NCBI RefSeq assembly: GCF_022682495.2
Contig: NC_071391.1
Location: 40,772,498-40,836,497 of the forward strand
DNA: 64,000 nucleotides
Direction of reading: 5' to 3'
Source: Desmodus rotundus
Taxonomy: Eukaryota > Chordata > Mammalia > Chiroptera > Phyllostomidae
In this document: piece after piece, positions 25,549-37,395 of the stretch
Numbering within the stretch: position 1 is the first letter of the stretch
How the letters are laid out: each line of letters starts with the position of its first letter
Made by a program: the position numbers and the translations under genes
The notes under the pieces: generated by a model
The model's database searches: none
What the model was told of the DNA's origin: nothing
Seen by the model: only the letters and a program-made list of their open reading frames with translations

Positions 25549-25714
25549 CTTTTTTTTAAAAAATTGATTTGAGAGATAGACAGATATCGACGTGTTGTTC
25601 CATTGATTTGTGCATTCATTGGCTGCTTCTCGTAGGTGCCCTGGCCGGAGGTTGAACTCACCGCCTTGGTGCGTGGGGACGGCACTCCAGCTAACCGACC
25701 AACCAGGCCAGGGT
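25549..25714 (-). mobile_element. VES-type bat SINE (reverse), diverged
   Basis: Starts with T-rich tail text at 25550, then 'ttgagagatagacagatatc', 'cattggctgcttctcgtagg', 'gaggttgaactcaccgcctt' and the complement of the head 'accgaccaaccaggccaggg'. It is the last VES copy I can detect in the window. Confidence 0.85.
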
Positions 25715-25719
25715 CCGTA

Positions 25720-28700
25720 ATCGGCTCAGTATTGTGGGTTTCTTGTTCCATCCCAGTCACGCTGAGCGAGTGGATGCTTCACTCAGTCTTCCAAATCAAT
25801 TCTAAAGAGAAAATCTGCATTGGCTTTTACCTTTATAAAGTAATAACCTAATTCCATTCCAACACCCTGTCCCATATAGGATTGTCATTTAGGCCTCCAA
25901 AATGACAGACCCCTGGCCAGGTGAGCATGTATTAGTTGCATATAAATCCACTCAGTGGCTAAAGGTAGGAGATGTGCTTCTTGTGATTAATTTGGAAGAT
26001 GATGTTGTGCTTTTGAACGGGTCAGAGGTAACACTGACCAGTGTTGCCCCTGGCTGAGTAATTCTGCCTTCGATGTGCTTCCCCTGGAGGAATCTGACAG
26101 CCTAAGCGTATGTCGTTTAAATTGTCTAGATTTTATTTTAAAACTGGCATTGACATAGCTTCTTCAAGGTCTTTCTCCCTTTCTATCACGTTGAGTCTTA
26201 TCAGGTGCCTGTGAACCATGTCCTGAGCTTTAAGCCTTCTCTCTGGGTTTAGTGAGCCAGTCTTTGAGAAGCAGGTTCTGTTTACCTGCGGAGAAGCCCG
26301 GCCTCATTAGCTGGGTGATTTCCCCTCCCCACTAGTGCCTCCGCTGGCAGAGGGGATTGCTACTGCTGGCCTTGCAGAAAAGCCACCGGAGACGGTGGCT
26401 TTGATTCTGCCCCTCCGCTGGGCCTGAAAATGGAACATGCTCTGTCTTCAAAATACTCTTGACTTTTATAGCATGATACAGTCTTTTGTATCACAGGGAA
26501 TTCTGTTGTTAAATTGAGTACTATCCAAATTTCTGTCTACATTTCTCTTTGGTCTTAAATGAGTGATTTTGCTCAGTAAGTTGAGCAGAGGCCCAGAACT
26601 AAGCACTAAGTGGAAGGAGAAGTCGTGTCTGTACCCTCTCCCACCCAGCACCGGGCCAGGCCAACCACCCTTCCATCATAAAGGTGCGTTCGATTAGCTC
26701 TCCTCTGTCCACACCTTCACTGTATTTGTGCAGAACCCTCTGATAGAAACTTAGCTCACTCTTTGTAAGGGGAGTTTCACATTATGTTTATTAATTATTT
26801 GTATGGAGCACACCCGGGCCAGGCCACGTCTGAGCTTTGTTTTCCAACTGTTGTACCTCTTTCATATTTGGGGCCTTGAAATTGGCCTTGCTTTCTCCAT
26901 TTGCTTTCATGGCTGTGGGAAAAAGTAGCTCTTCTGTTTCGGAGTGGTTTTTGGTGACCAGTAGACCAACTCCAAGGCCCTGATGACAACCACTCTGACA
27001 TCTGTGTGCTGCAGCGTGGGGCTTGGGCTGTGGTATGACCCAGAGGGACACATTATCTCTAGGGCAGTACATCATGGGTGTTATTTCCAAGGAAGGCAAA
27101 TACAATCAACGTTCCAACTTAAAAATAACAGGCAAGTCAAGGCAAGAGGGATATGATAAAGGAGGTAACTGCAGGCTTGGGGCTGGGGAGAAGTTCACCT
27201 GAGAACAGAAGATGGTATCAGAGAAGGGCTTAAAGCAGAGAAGAAAGGAAAATGGGCTTGGGGTAGGGCAAAATGACAAGTGTGTACAGTTAATAAAGAA
27301 CACTGACTGGATGACAACACGTGGCTCTGCCAAACCCAGACGCAGGAGTCAGAGGAGGGAAGTGCTGTTCTGGAGTCGCCTTTGCTCCAGCCCAGTCGGA
27401 GGTAGAATTGGCCCATCCCGTGGCCTGTCCTCAAGCACACCCGGAGGAAGACACAGGCTGTAGGAACAAAGACCCAGGGAAGTGGACGCTGAGAAAGGCT
27501 GTGATTTAAGAGTTGGCCATGGAATAGCCCTTACATTTTGAGGAGGGATGTTATGTGGTGTGGGGAGGAGGAAAGGAAAAAAAAAAATCAAAACATTTTG
27601 TGCTTATCACTGAAATGCTTTGTTTAAATAATTCTATTTGACTCCAAAATGTAAGTTCCAGGTTAGACAAATCAAAAGCAGCAAGTCTTGAAAATGAAGC
27701 TTTTTAAATTCCAGCCCTGCTGTTGGAATAGAGAATAAAGGCTTTGTTCAAACATGCGTTCCCAGCAGTAAGCAGAGCTCTGAAATTGGCCAGGGAAGTG
27801 CTGTCCTATAAAGGCTGCACTTGGCTGGAGACCAGGAAGCTGTGGCCTCTGGGAAATGAACCAGGGCTGGATGTGTTCCATCTGCCTCTCCAGAGCCACT
27901 CTGCCCTGCTCTGTCCCCTCCACTCAGCGGGGCAGCTCTCTAGGGACTGCGGCAACAGGCTCCCTGGGCCACTGGGCTTGTTGGGATTCTGTCGGCGGGA
28001 GACACCACCCAGCGAGCAGAGGGTGGGAGAGTCAGGCCCAGTCGTTGGTTCCCCCAGCATCTTGGGGCTGGGCTGCTGAGAATTCACTACTATTTCCTCC
28101 CATGGGACTCAGCTCCTGCTGCTCCCCTCTCTCCCAGGTGTGTCCCCTGCCCCTTTAGGCCAAGACCAGGGACTGTTGCCCTGGGGCACTGTGCCTACCT
28201 TTGCAGGTTTTCCCTAAACTCTCAGCACCTGCATAAATAGCCTCTGTGTTAGACTTTCAACTGCCCCATTGGAGTGTACCACCTGTTTCCTCCTGGAACC
28301 CAAGGGGACCCAGACCCTTGCCTTATCAGTTCTGTATTCTTGACCAGGGCCAGTTTTGTCTGTGGCTGCCAAGCTCCTCCCAAATCCCACCGAAGAGCCT
28401 ACATGGGTTCTTCCTGAAACTAACTGAGTGGTGACTGGGGATTGAGGGAGAGGGTGGCTTGGGAGATATTCCTGGGGTTGGTACCCAGACTGAACAGGAA
28501 AAGCCTAATACTGCCCAACTGAGTGTGAAATTGCCTAGAGCCAGGAGCCTTGCATTTAAGTCTTAAACTCCAACCTGGGCCTTTTGGAGCCTAAAGAAAG
28601 CAACATTTGTAACAGCAAAGAAGACCTCAGGGCTGGGGTGGGAGCCGCCCTCGCTGTCCCCTGGTCGGGGACCACAGGGAGCAATGGAGGCTTCCAGGGA

Positions 28701-29790
28701 GCCTGCGGCAGCAAGAAGCCAAGGCCGTCTGAAGCTGGCTCCCTGGGCCGTGCGTTGGTTTCATCGCCACAAGGGCTAAAATCAGCTTACAAGGCATTTT
28801 AGAGTAAATGTTTCACTATTCAAAGGTCTCATCGTAGTTCAGTTTTATTCTTCAGGACCCTGTATTTTTTGGAGTGAGCTGGCATAGATTGGTTTTGATT
28901 TCTCTATAGTATGTTGTTATCACTTAATTCTCATTGGTGAGCCAACTTTCTTTCTGCCTTTGTTCCTCAAAGGAAGGCTGTGTTCAGTGTCCTGCATTTC
29001 TGTGGCTGCCTTCCCCAATTGCTAGTGTAATGAACTCAGCTCTGTTCCCTCTCTGTCAGTTCCCACATTTCCCTAAATGATCCGGAGCAGCTCTCGGTGG
29101 GCATGGTGGGCGTTCCCACTGCTACCCAGTGGCCGCACTCCGCAGGCACCGTGGAGCGCAGGGAGATTCAGAGGGCCACTGCAGATATGTACGGGCTGTC
29201 TCAGGCTTTCCCTCTCCGTTGCCTGGTGCCACCCCAGACACCGTAGGTGGCCCCAGTGAACACAGGGTGCAGACCCCAGAGGATCGCTGCCTAGAAAAGT
29301 GCAGGGGTTCCTGGCCTGGCGCAGAGGGCGGGGCCACCAGCTGCCACTAGGGCCCCTCCCCCAGTACAAACTCCTCCCCCCTGGATTGTGCTGCATCTTT
29401 AAATCAGGTATGTCCTTGGCGTTGATACAGGGGTCACGTAAATCTTTCTGCCCGCAGGGGACTGAGACTCAATTTTTGACCCCCGCAGGAGTGGGGCTGT
29501 GCAGACAGGGGCCTGCCCCCGCGCTGCTTGAGGAAAGACTTCTCATCAGCGCAGAAAGTTGTCTCCATCCAGGGGGCGATCTCGAGGTGCTGGGAGTCAG
29601 CGTTTCCAGCGGGAATCGGGGGCACGGCACGGGGAAGTTGGCCTTGTGTGGAGGTGGCAACAATGTGTTCTGGTCCAGGCAGTGGTTCACACTGAGTTTA
29701 CCAGAAATGGCACTTTGAGCCACATTAGTGCAAGGGGTGTCGGTCTTTGACGTAAAGCCCCACTGCAGGGCCATGACATGATCACCGCAG
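25720..29790. other. Intergenic stretch without a supported gene
   Basis: Unique-looking sequence that becomes GC-richer from about 26 kb. Many open frames of 60-110 codons are present, as expected of GC-rich non-coding DNA. They overlap one another on both strands, lack splice context and match no protein I know. I see no named repeat. Confidence 0.6.
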
Positions 29791-29799
29791 TGACATTTC

Positions 29800-29985
29800 C
29801 AGAGCACGGAGCACATGCCACATACCGTTCTAAGCACTTTACATGTATTCTTTCGGTCCTTACAACCACCTGTGAAGTTGGTACTGACAGGTCTGCAGAG
29901 GACTAATTTACAGAGCAGAGAGGTTAAGAAACTTGTTCCAAGTCACACAGCTAAGAAATAGCAGAGCCAGGGTCTGACCCGGCCG
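29800..29985 (-). repeat. MIR SINE (reverse)
   Basis: Reverse MIR order: 'ccgttctaagcactttacat', 'cctgtgaagttggtactgac', 'agagaggttaagaaacttgt', 'caagtcacacagctaagaaa'. Well preserved. Confidence 0.88.
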
Positions 29986-29989
29986 CCCG

Positions 29990-31210
29990 CTCGAGTGTGT
30001 TGCCGTCATACCACGTGCCTCTCAAGGCCTTTGTAGTTTAGGCCCGAGACTGCCCTCAGGTCTGGTCTCAGCGTCCCAAAAAGCCAAGTGGCTCGTGAAC
30101 ACCTATGTCCCCCAGCCAAACCCTAGAGCGGCAATTTTGGCAGGTTTGGGCCTTGAGGTTTCAGAAGAGAGTAGGTTTATTTGACGTGTTAACAAATTTG
30201 CCTACAACCCAAGTACGCCATGCCAGGGGGAGGGAGAGCTGCATTCTGAAGGACTTCCCATGCTAAAAATGAATTTTAAATGCCTTAGCGGGTCATTGTC
30301 AGGACTGGTCTTTGAAACCTTGCACTATATTTTTGACCAAAGAGAGAAAAGAGGCTCCGTTGCCTCGTAGGTTGGACAGCCCTGTTGGGGGCAGACAGAG
30401 TAGATGGATGCTTACCGGGAGCGTCACGGGGCAGTTGGGGGTTAAGAATCACTACAGTGTTTCAATTTCCCATAATTCTCCATCAGGCGGCAGGTGTTGC
30501 TGTGCAGCTGAAATACGGGGTTCAGATGCCCCACCTCTCCCGCGTACCTCTCACTGTCGCCGCCGCTTACTGCTGTGAGGTGTGGTGGGGTGGCGGTTTT
30601 GTTGTGGGTGTACAGCCAGACCCGGGCTAGGGGCGCAGACTGTTTCTGGGGTCTCGGGCCCATTCTGTGAGGCAGGACGGGGCAAACCTCTGCCCTGGGC
30701 TGCCCGTCCCTCAGTCTGCTGCCTGCGGCCTGGTTTTAGGAGAAGAGAGTCGTGCCTGTGCAAGATCCTCATTGTCCGCTGAGCTTTGGAAGAAAGGGCT
30801 TCTAGTGGGAAAGCTCCGGAAGCCCACTGAAATGGGCAATTTTGTACAAGGTGTTTTCCCTCCAGAAGCAGCTTACCCTTCCTCCCATCAGCCATGAGAC
30901 CTCGTTCATTCAGCCACTTACATTTCATACCAACATTCTGCTCGCCAGTGTTTTTATACCAGTTTCTGACCATGAAACCTCAAAAGGTCCTCCACACCCC
31001 ATGCGAAATCTCAGCAGACATGTCCCGCCCACCGTCCACTCCACTTGCCTGGCTAGGGCGGGGCGGGGCCGGGGCCAGGGCCAGGGCGGGGTGGTGGGGT
31101 CCACAGTGTGGCCACTGCCAAAGTCTCCTTTTCCCTCCGGGCTCACCAGCACCACACTCTGTGGCACCAGCATGAAGGAGCAGGAGTTGCACAAAGAATG
31201 TTCACTGGGT
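29990..31210. other. Intergenic stretch without a supported gene
   Basis: GC-rich unique sequence. Open frames occur on both strands but none is recognisable. The only marked local feature is the G-rich cluster at 31055-31099. Confidence 0.55.
31055..31099 (+). other. G-rich cluster (GC-box words, G-quadruplex potential)
   Basis: Repeated ggggc/gggcc words (ggctagggcggggcggggcc and following) give at least four G-runs of three or more with short loops. They also form GGGGCGGGG-type Sp1 words. No CpG island or transcription start evidence surrounds it. Confidence 0.45.
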
Positions 31211-31219
31211 AGAATTGGA

Positions 31220-32200
31220 TTGAGAGATGCAGTCATTTGTTCAAGAAATATTTATGGACCATCTCCCATGTGATAGGCACTGGACATAAAATGATGCAAA
31301 ACACAGTCAAGGTCATTGCCTTTAAGAAGCTTTCAGCCTGGGGGGTGTGCAGGGGTGTCAGACCATCAATATCTATACAGATATGTAAAATAATTTTTGT
31401 GAGCAGAGCTAGGAAGGAAAGAAATAGAGGACTACAGTAGAAAATAACAGGGTAGGAAGCTTCTTGGAGAGCCTTTCTGAGGAAGCTTGAAGGCTGAAGG
31501 GAAGAATGGTCTAGGCAGCGGGAGCAGGGAAAGAGCTTGGGGAATTCCAGGACTTGCTCAGAAGGCCAGGATCACGGTGGGGGGGGGGGGGGAGTGGGAG
31601 GGGCAGGGGCCAGGCCCTGCAGGGCCTTGGGAGCCACAAGAAGGAAGCTGTTTATCCTAAAGAGCAGGAAACGATGGACAGGATCACTTTTGTCTTTGTA
31701 ACAAACCATGAAGAACAAAAGCAGGGCAGGGAGATTGGTTGGAGGACACTGGGTAAGATGGGGCAGAGAAGGTGGAGAGAAGTGGGCGGATCTGAAGTAG
31801 GTTTTGGAGGTAGAATTGGTAGGATCAGTGGTGGAGCAGGTGTGAAGGGTGGAGAAAAGGGGCAGGGGACCAAGAAGCGACTTTAGGCTTCAGCAGCCAG
31901 ACTGATGGTGGTGACACTCAGTGAGGAAGATCTTGTTTGGGGTGGGGGGGGAAAGGGCAGTGGAATGAAGAGCTCCACCTGGTCACGTGCAGCTGAGATG
32001 CTGCATGACCTCAGCGTGGGGGTGGCTGCTTGAGATGGATTTAAAGGCTGCAGTGGATCAGGATGGCTGGAGAGAAGGGAAAGGCAGCCGAGAGCAGAGG
32101 AAAGATGTTGAGAGAGACGCAGAATTAATAGTGAGTTGTGCATAAGGGCTCCTGGATCCTGGGCAGGGCTGGCAGAACCAGGGCCCCAGGGAGACGCGGT
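31220..32200 (+). repeat. Old mammalian interspersed repeat, family unresolved (longest copy)
   Basis: Head 'gttcaagaaatatttatgga...cccatgtgataggcactgga', then 'gagagcctttctgaggaagc' and 'gcagcgggagcaggga'. Later come 'ccctgcagggccttgggagc', 'ggaggtagaattggtaggat' and 'gaagagctccacctggtcac'. This is the order of a long non-coding mammalian repeat whose other parts occur at 0.9, 2.5, 3.5 and 63.6 kb. The open frames at 31.55-31.89 and 31.88-32.34 kb lie in it. Confidence 0.5.
31579..31592. repeat. Poly-G run
   Basis: Fourteen consecutive G within a purine-rich context. Prone to length variation and sequencing error. Confidence 0.9.
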
Positions 32201-32454
32201 CGGTGTCAAGGCGCCACCTGGCCACACAGCAGCTCGTGTCCCTCCTCCAGGGACTGAGCAGTGACTGTACTTTGGCAAGAATGAGGATGACAGTGGAGTG
32301 GGTGGCATGAAATGCCATTTGGGAAGTCCCCGCAAGAGATGTGGCCAAGCTCCTTGCAGCTGGATTGATCAAATCCGAATGGGGACAGGTAACCAGCCCT
32401 CAACAGCTGCTAAATCATAATTCCATGATCCCTTTATCAGAAGTAAATCAGAAA

Positions 32455-32575
32455 ATTGGGACCATGGTGGGGAGGAGGTAGCGGAGGAGGGAGAGGTTGT
32501 AAGGGGGATAAGTGGTAATGGAAAAAATACAATAAAAAATAAATTATTAAAAAACAAACAAAAAAGAAAATAGTG
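32455..32575 (+). repeat. Bat-type L1 3' end (short, A-tailed)
   Basis: 'gggaccatggtggggaggag' leads to 'ggataagtggtaatggaaaa' and 'atacaataaaaaataaatta', then an A-rich tail. This matches the sense 3' end of a bat L1 lineage, 5'-truncated to about 120 bases. Confidence 0.65.
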
Positions 32576-32599
32576 GGCCAGATACTTTCCTGAACCCAA

Positions 32600-35500
32600 A
32601 TTTGAAGACTCATTAACTGCACTGTTCCTTCAGCCCAACTGGGCCCTGGGCAGCTCCCCTGCCCCCCTCCCCAGCCCCGGCCCGGCCCGCACCCTGCAAG
32701 GCAGAAGAATTCTAGCCTGAAAACACATGAGGGCTAGAGAAGTCTTTGTATTAACTCACCCCTGCTCCTCCCTGGTCCCTCTGGAACTATTGAAATTCGA
32801 CTCCTTCTGCCACATAATGGCCCCTCAGGAACTGAAGGTGACCCCCACAGCCCCGTGCGCCCTCTCCATTGCAAATGGTCCCACTTCTCTTGGACTCCTC
32901 CTCGGATGACATGTTTCTTGGCCCTTCGTTCTAGTTCCTTCGGACACGGGCCCTCGGTCATTGGGGCCCATGGTGTTCCTGCTAGCCAGTTCTGTGAGCA
33001 CGGGCTTGGGGGCAGTGTGGTTCGAGTTTGCTAGGACAGGCTTGAGCGATGCTGGTCCCTGAAGCACATTTGTTTTCCTGCCCATGTGCTTGTGACAGAC
33101 ACCCAGCGACCATAAAAGAGCCCCTCCCAGTGTGCCGCCAGGGGGTCTGACTGAGCATGCTGACGAGCCTGGGTGGGTCTGAGGCATGGGGCCCTGGGAT
33201 TGCCCAGGAAGACAGATTTTCCCAAGTGTCAGTCTTGCTAATTATCCACTGAGATATGCAGAGGGGAGGGGCACGAGGCGAATTCCGGCCTACTCACCAG
33301 AGACCAAGTTAGTGGCTTAGCAGCTGCTGGGAGGACAGCGAAGGGCAGGAAAGGCTTGGCAGCCCTGGACTGGACCTGTCCCGGGCTCTCCAAACAGGGC
33401 AAGCATAGGGTGTCCTCTGCATCTGTGTCACCAGGGGTCCCCAAACCTCCTGGGCCACAGGGGAACATTAACCTCCACGCTGGAAGTAAATGCTTCTGAG
33501 CCCTCCCTCTCTGTGGCCAGCAGGAGCCTGAGTCTTTTCCAGAGGATCCCCCGCCAAGCATCTCAGAAGTTGCAGGGGTGCTCACCCACGTGCCTCTCCC
33601 TGTTCACACCTTTGCCTGGAAGCAAAGGCTCAGATACGATGCTTGAAACCGAAGCATGAGTTCAGATAGTCTCTCCATACTCTGCATTCAGGATGTTCCC
33701 TGTGGGATGGACCCTACAAGGGGACCCTACAAGGGGACCAGGGAAGGCACATACTCTATCTAACCCACTCACACCTCCAGCAGCTCCTCAACAGCAATCC
33801 CACACCAATTCTCTAGGGGGCAGCAGCAGGAGCCTGAGCCACTGCGAGGGGGAGGGGCCAGGCAGGAGACAGCTGACCTGGATTTCTCGATGCCCTTTAC
33901 CAATCATCTAGCGGCCCCACTGCTGCCTTTGGAGGTTAAGAGATTTAAAATAAGGTGCATTTTAATTGGACAGTTTTTAGGGGGGATCTGTTTGGGATCC
34001 AAGTGAAGATTAAGGGGCCAGCCATGTCCCCACCTAGACAACAAGACAACGGCATGAACCCAAGGCTATGGAGTATTTACTGGTCATTCTTGAGTGGTAG
34101 GGACACCACCTCTAGCTTCCAATTACTGCTTTGGCTGTGACATGGCTGAAGGAACACGGAGGATTTCACAAAGCCAAAAGGGGCCGGTCAGGTTACCAGC
34201 TTTGATGAACTGACCAACTTACACAGCATGTAGGACTCTGAGGAGGAGAGAACTGATACTCGGAAAACAGCTCCAGATTCCACCAAGGAGGAGCATGTCC
34301 CACCCAGGCACAGAGTTGGGCACATCCAGGACGTCGGGGGCCAACACGTGGCCACCAGAAGATGTGATCTCGCTTATTTAAGAAAAATGCAGAAGCCAAG
34401 CCTGCCTGACAAGGTGCTGTGCCGATGCTTGTCCGCTTCCGGAGATCATGCTGGCAATGAAAGGACCTGGCGCGGCTGGGGCAAGGAGCGCTCCAGGAGC
34501 TCTCCAGCCCTGATGCAGGCTCCCTGCCGTCTCCTGCTCCAGCCAGTCCTAAGTAACACCCTGACCCCCAACGCACACCTGTGAACACCCTCATGGGCAA
34601 CCTCTGCCCCTCCCTGCTGCAGCAGACAGGTTTGAGCTGGCCCACATAACATGTTCAGACACACATAAAACTCATTCACTTTCTGTCCCCTCCTGCCCAA
34701 GACCCAGGTTCCCAAGACTCGGCCAAGGCCCCTGTTCCCAAGCCCCCTGCCCCTGCTGGGTGTTGCTCAGTGGTGCCCGGCTTGGAACCACAGCTCTGAC
34801 CCCACTCATTTCCCCTGGGCCTCTCTTGAACGGAAGCCAGGGGAGGCACCCATCCTGTTGGCAGTTTAGAGATGTCTGCGGCCCACGAGCCCAGGGAGAA
34901 GGCTGCATTCTCCGAGCTGAGTTTCCCTCCAAGGTTCACCAATCTGCTTCCACCTTCCAGGGAAAAAGAATTCACAAACAAGTAAGTTGCAGAAAACTCA
35001 CTGCTGGCAGCATGTCTGAACTGTGTATTTACTATTAAAGATACAAGCTTAAATACATTATAAAATCATTCTCTGTGAACTTGAGAATCATCTAGAGGTT
35101 CCACTATTCTTACCTTGATGGTGCCTTGCTAGTTATTTAAGTAACACAATTTCTAGGCCTTCATCACCAATAATGAGTGTCCGTCCGTCAGCAACAGGAA
35201 GAGGGACTGGCGAGTAACATACACCTCGTATACCTCCGAGGTAGCCACAGGATGGAAATGTTTCACATTTGAACCAACATGAATGCCTGCCTTCAGGGCT
35301 GCATTATCATACACTGGCCACTTGTCGTTGCAAATATGTGTCACTGTACATTGCAGGGTTAACAGGCAGACAACTAAATCGGTAATGATGAAGCTAAATT
35401 AATAGGGGTCTGTGGTTAAAAGGCAAAAGTAGTGGCTAAGTAAAACCACAAGCACTCAGGATAACGTTCTTCAAACCCTGCGAGCGTGCCTTCGGGTGGG

Positions 35501-35800
35501 AGCTCAGCCACCTCCCTGCAGGCCAGCCTCCTCCGGAGGCCTCCACACCAGAGTCCTCTGTAGACTCTGGACACACATTAATGGATTTAGTTTATGCTGC
35601 GTGATGGGGAAAATGCTTTGTGAAAATTCCCGCTGGGAAGGAAAACGTACTTGTTTGCAAAACCTCCCTTGATGGGCCTGTAGGCTGGAAGGCGAGATGG
35701 TAACAAGCCTGAATCCAAGAGAGATGGGTGGGGGAGGGGCGTCCATCACTCTGAGACGAGGTGGTCAAAACCCTCCATTTGTAATGTCACTTCTCTGTCA
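32600..35800. other. Intergenic stretch without a supported gene
   Basis: GC-rich unique-looking sequence with a small local duplication (ctacaaggggac twice at about 33.71-33.73 kb), a CTCF-like site at 33.81 kb and an unidentified open frame near 35.2 kb (see findings). No exon structure is recognised. Confidence 0.55.
33810..33823 (+). promoter_or_regulatory. CTCF-like motif
   Basis: tctctagggggcag matches 12 of 14 positions of the CCASYAGRKGGCRS core by eye. Single-motif evidence only; binding is unknown. Confidence 0.3.
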
Positions 35801-35807
35801 TCATCCC

Positions 35808-36186
35808 CATTATGGGCTGAATTGTGCCCTCCCACCAAATTCATTTGCTGAGTCCCCCCTTCCCTCATGTAGCTGCATTTGGAGACAAGGCCTTGAGGAA
35901 AGTAATCAGGGTTAAATGAGGTCATAAGGATGGGGCCCTGGTCTGATGGGGTTAGTGCCCTTATAAGAAGAAGAGACACCAGATCTCTTGCCTCTCCCCC
36001 CACCTCCCCCATGTGAGGACACTGAGAAGGTTGCTGTTTGCAAGCCAGGAAGAGAGTTCTCACCAGAAACCAACTCTCCTGGACCTTGATCTTGGACTTC
36101 CCAGCTTCCAGAACTGCGAGGAAATAAATTTCTTTTGTTTGAGTCATGTGGTCTGTGATATTTCATTATGAGTCGGCTCTGAACAA
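35808..36186 (+). repeat. MaLR (MLT-type) solitary LTR
   Basis: Order: 'tatgggctgaattgtgccct', 'aaattcatttgctgag', 'ggggttagtgcccttataag', 'ccatgtgaggacactgagaa', 'ttgatcttggacttcccagc', 'tccagaactgcgaggaaata' (poly(A) region) and 'tgtggtctgtgatatttcat'. This is an LTR of the ERVL-MaLR MLT1 type with no internal region. The subfamily is not assigned. Confidence 0.8.
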
Positions 36187-36189
36187 TTC

Positions 36190-37280
36190 CATCCCCTAAC
36201 TCTACCTATCTCCCCTCTTACCAGCTCACAGAGCACCTGAGAGCAAGGGACAGGGGAGGGGCTGAGGAAGGGGGTTGGGCTCTGGGCTCTGAATTACCTT
36301 TGAGTGGGCTCTGGTGGACCCAAGGACCCCATGAGAGGTGGTGGGAGCCCAGAGGCAGAGAGAAGTGCCAGAAGTCAGGCCAAGGAACTTGGAATCCTCT
36401 TGTGAGGGCTCTGGACCCCCACAGGCCGAGTAATTGGATTTCGAGGCAGCGGGCATCTTCCCTTCCTCCCCCCACTCTCTGTCACTGAATAATCTTGCTT
36501 TCCACACAAAATAAGAAGCCCTTTAGTCTGGTGGGGTTTGCTCAGCTCCCCTGCCCTCTGGAGGCTCCTCCCAGGCCCCTCTGGATGCCCCTCGGCCCCC
36601 GGGGCGGCATCTCTGCAGCCCTTCCGGTCAGTGTCCTCCAGCAAATCAGCACCGCTCAGTGGGACGCTCTGGCTTTATGTATACAGTAAACCCCAAACAC
36701 CGGGGAGAAGTGCGAAAACGGAAGTTAAACAACTCACCTGAGATTTCACCACTGAGAGAAAATAACCGTTAACATTTTTGTGACTTCAAAACTTCTGTCC
36801 CTTGAGCCTTTTTTCTCTCCCTCTCTTAATGAATATGATTTTATGCAAATGCTGCATTATAAATGCACTTTAGTAACCTTCAGTTTTACCAAAACAGTGT
36901 ATAAAGGGCGGGTTTTTAGTGCCGATAAATAGATTTTTGCCACTGTTACCGGGTGGCTGTCGAGTCGTACTGCAGGCCCCATAGCAAGCCATTCCCCACT
37001 GATGGACACAGGCTATGTGACAGGCCCTCTACACATCGCACGTTTGTGTGACTGGCTCCTTCCCGCAAATCCCCAACGTGGAGCGGAGGGTGAAAGGGCC
37101 TGTATACTTCATGTCCTGATCTGACTGCCTGACATCTTGGGGTGGCGGGGGCCTCCCTGGGGCCGTGGTAAGTGTGACCCTAAGATGAATGGGAAGCAAC
37201 TGTTCAGCTGGGAATCAAGACCAGGTCAAGGAGTCTCCTTAAGGGCAGGGGCCCTGCTCCCACCCAAGGGGAGGCAGGGC
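36190..37280. other. Intergenic stretch without a supported gene
   Basis: GC-rich to 36.65 kb, then an AT-rich 300-base block (36.67-36.96 kb, 'taatgaatatgattttatgc', 'gcattataaatgcacttta') that reads like an old decayed LINE but cannot be named. Confidence 0.5.
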
Positions 37281-37284
37281 TTTG

Positions 37285-37395
37285 GACCTGGAGGGGTTAA
37301 TTAAAGAGGGATTGGGAAATCTATAAACACCAGAAATGACTGACAGGTGCTAATTTCTTCTTTAGTATTCACAATGGCTTTCTGTTAATTAAGAA
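37285..37395. promoter_or_regulatory. Candidate conserved non-coding element A
   Basis: A 110-base AT-rich island in GC-rich flanks, with ggttaattaaag near its start and 'ctgttaattaagaag' near its end (two TTAATTA homeodomain cores) and 'ctataaacacc' (forkhead-like) between. It has no repeat signature and no open frame. Enhancer status is inferred. Confidence 0.4.

Noticed and set aside
31883..32335. 150-codon minus-strand open frame
   Set aside because: Sits in an old purine-rich interspersed repeat, Ser/Pro-rich because the opposite strand is GA-rich; no domain, no splice context.
34193..34645. 150-codon minus-strand open frame
   Set aside because: GC-rich intergenic DNA with a competing + strand frame; composition follows base bias and no family is recognised.
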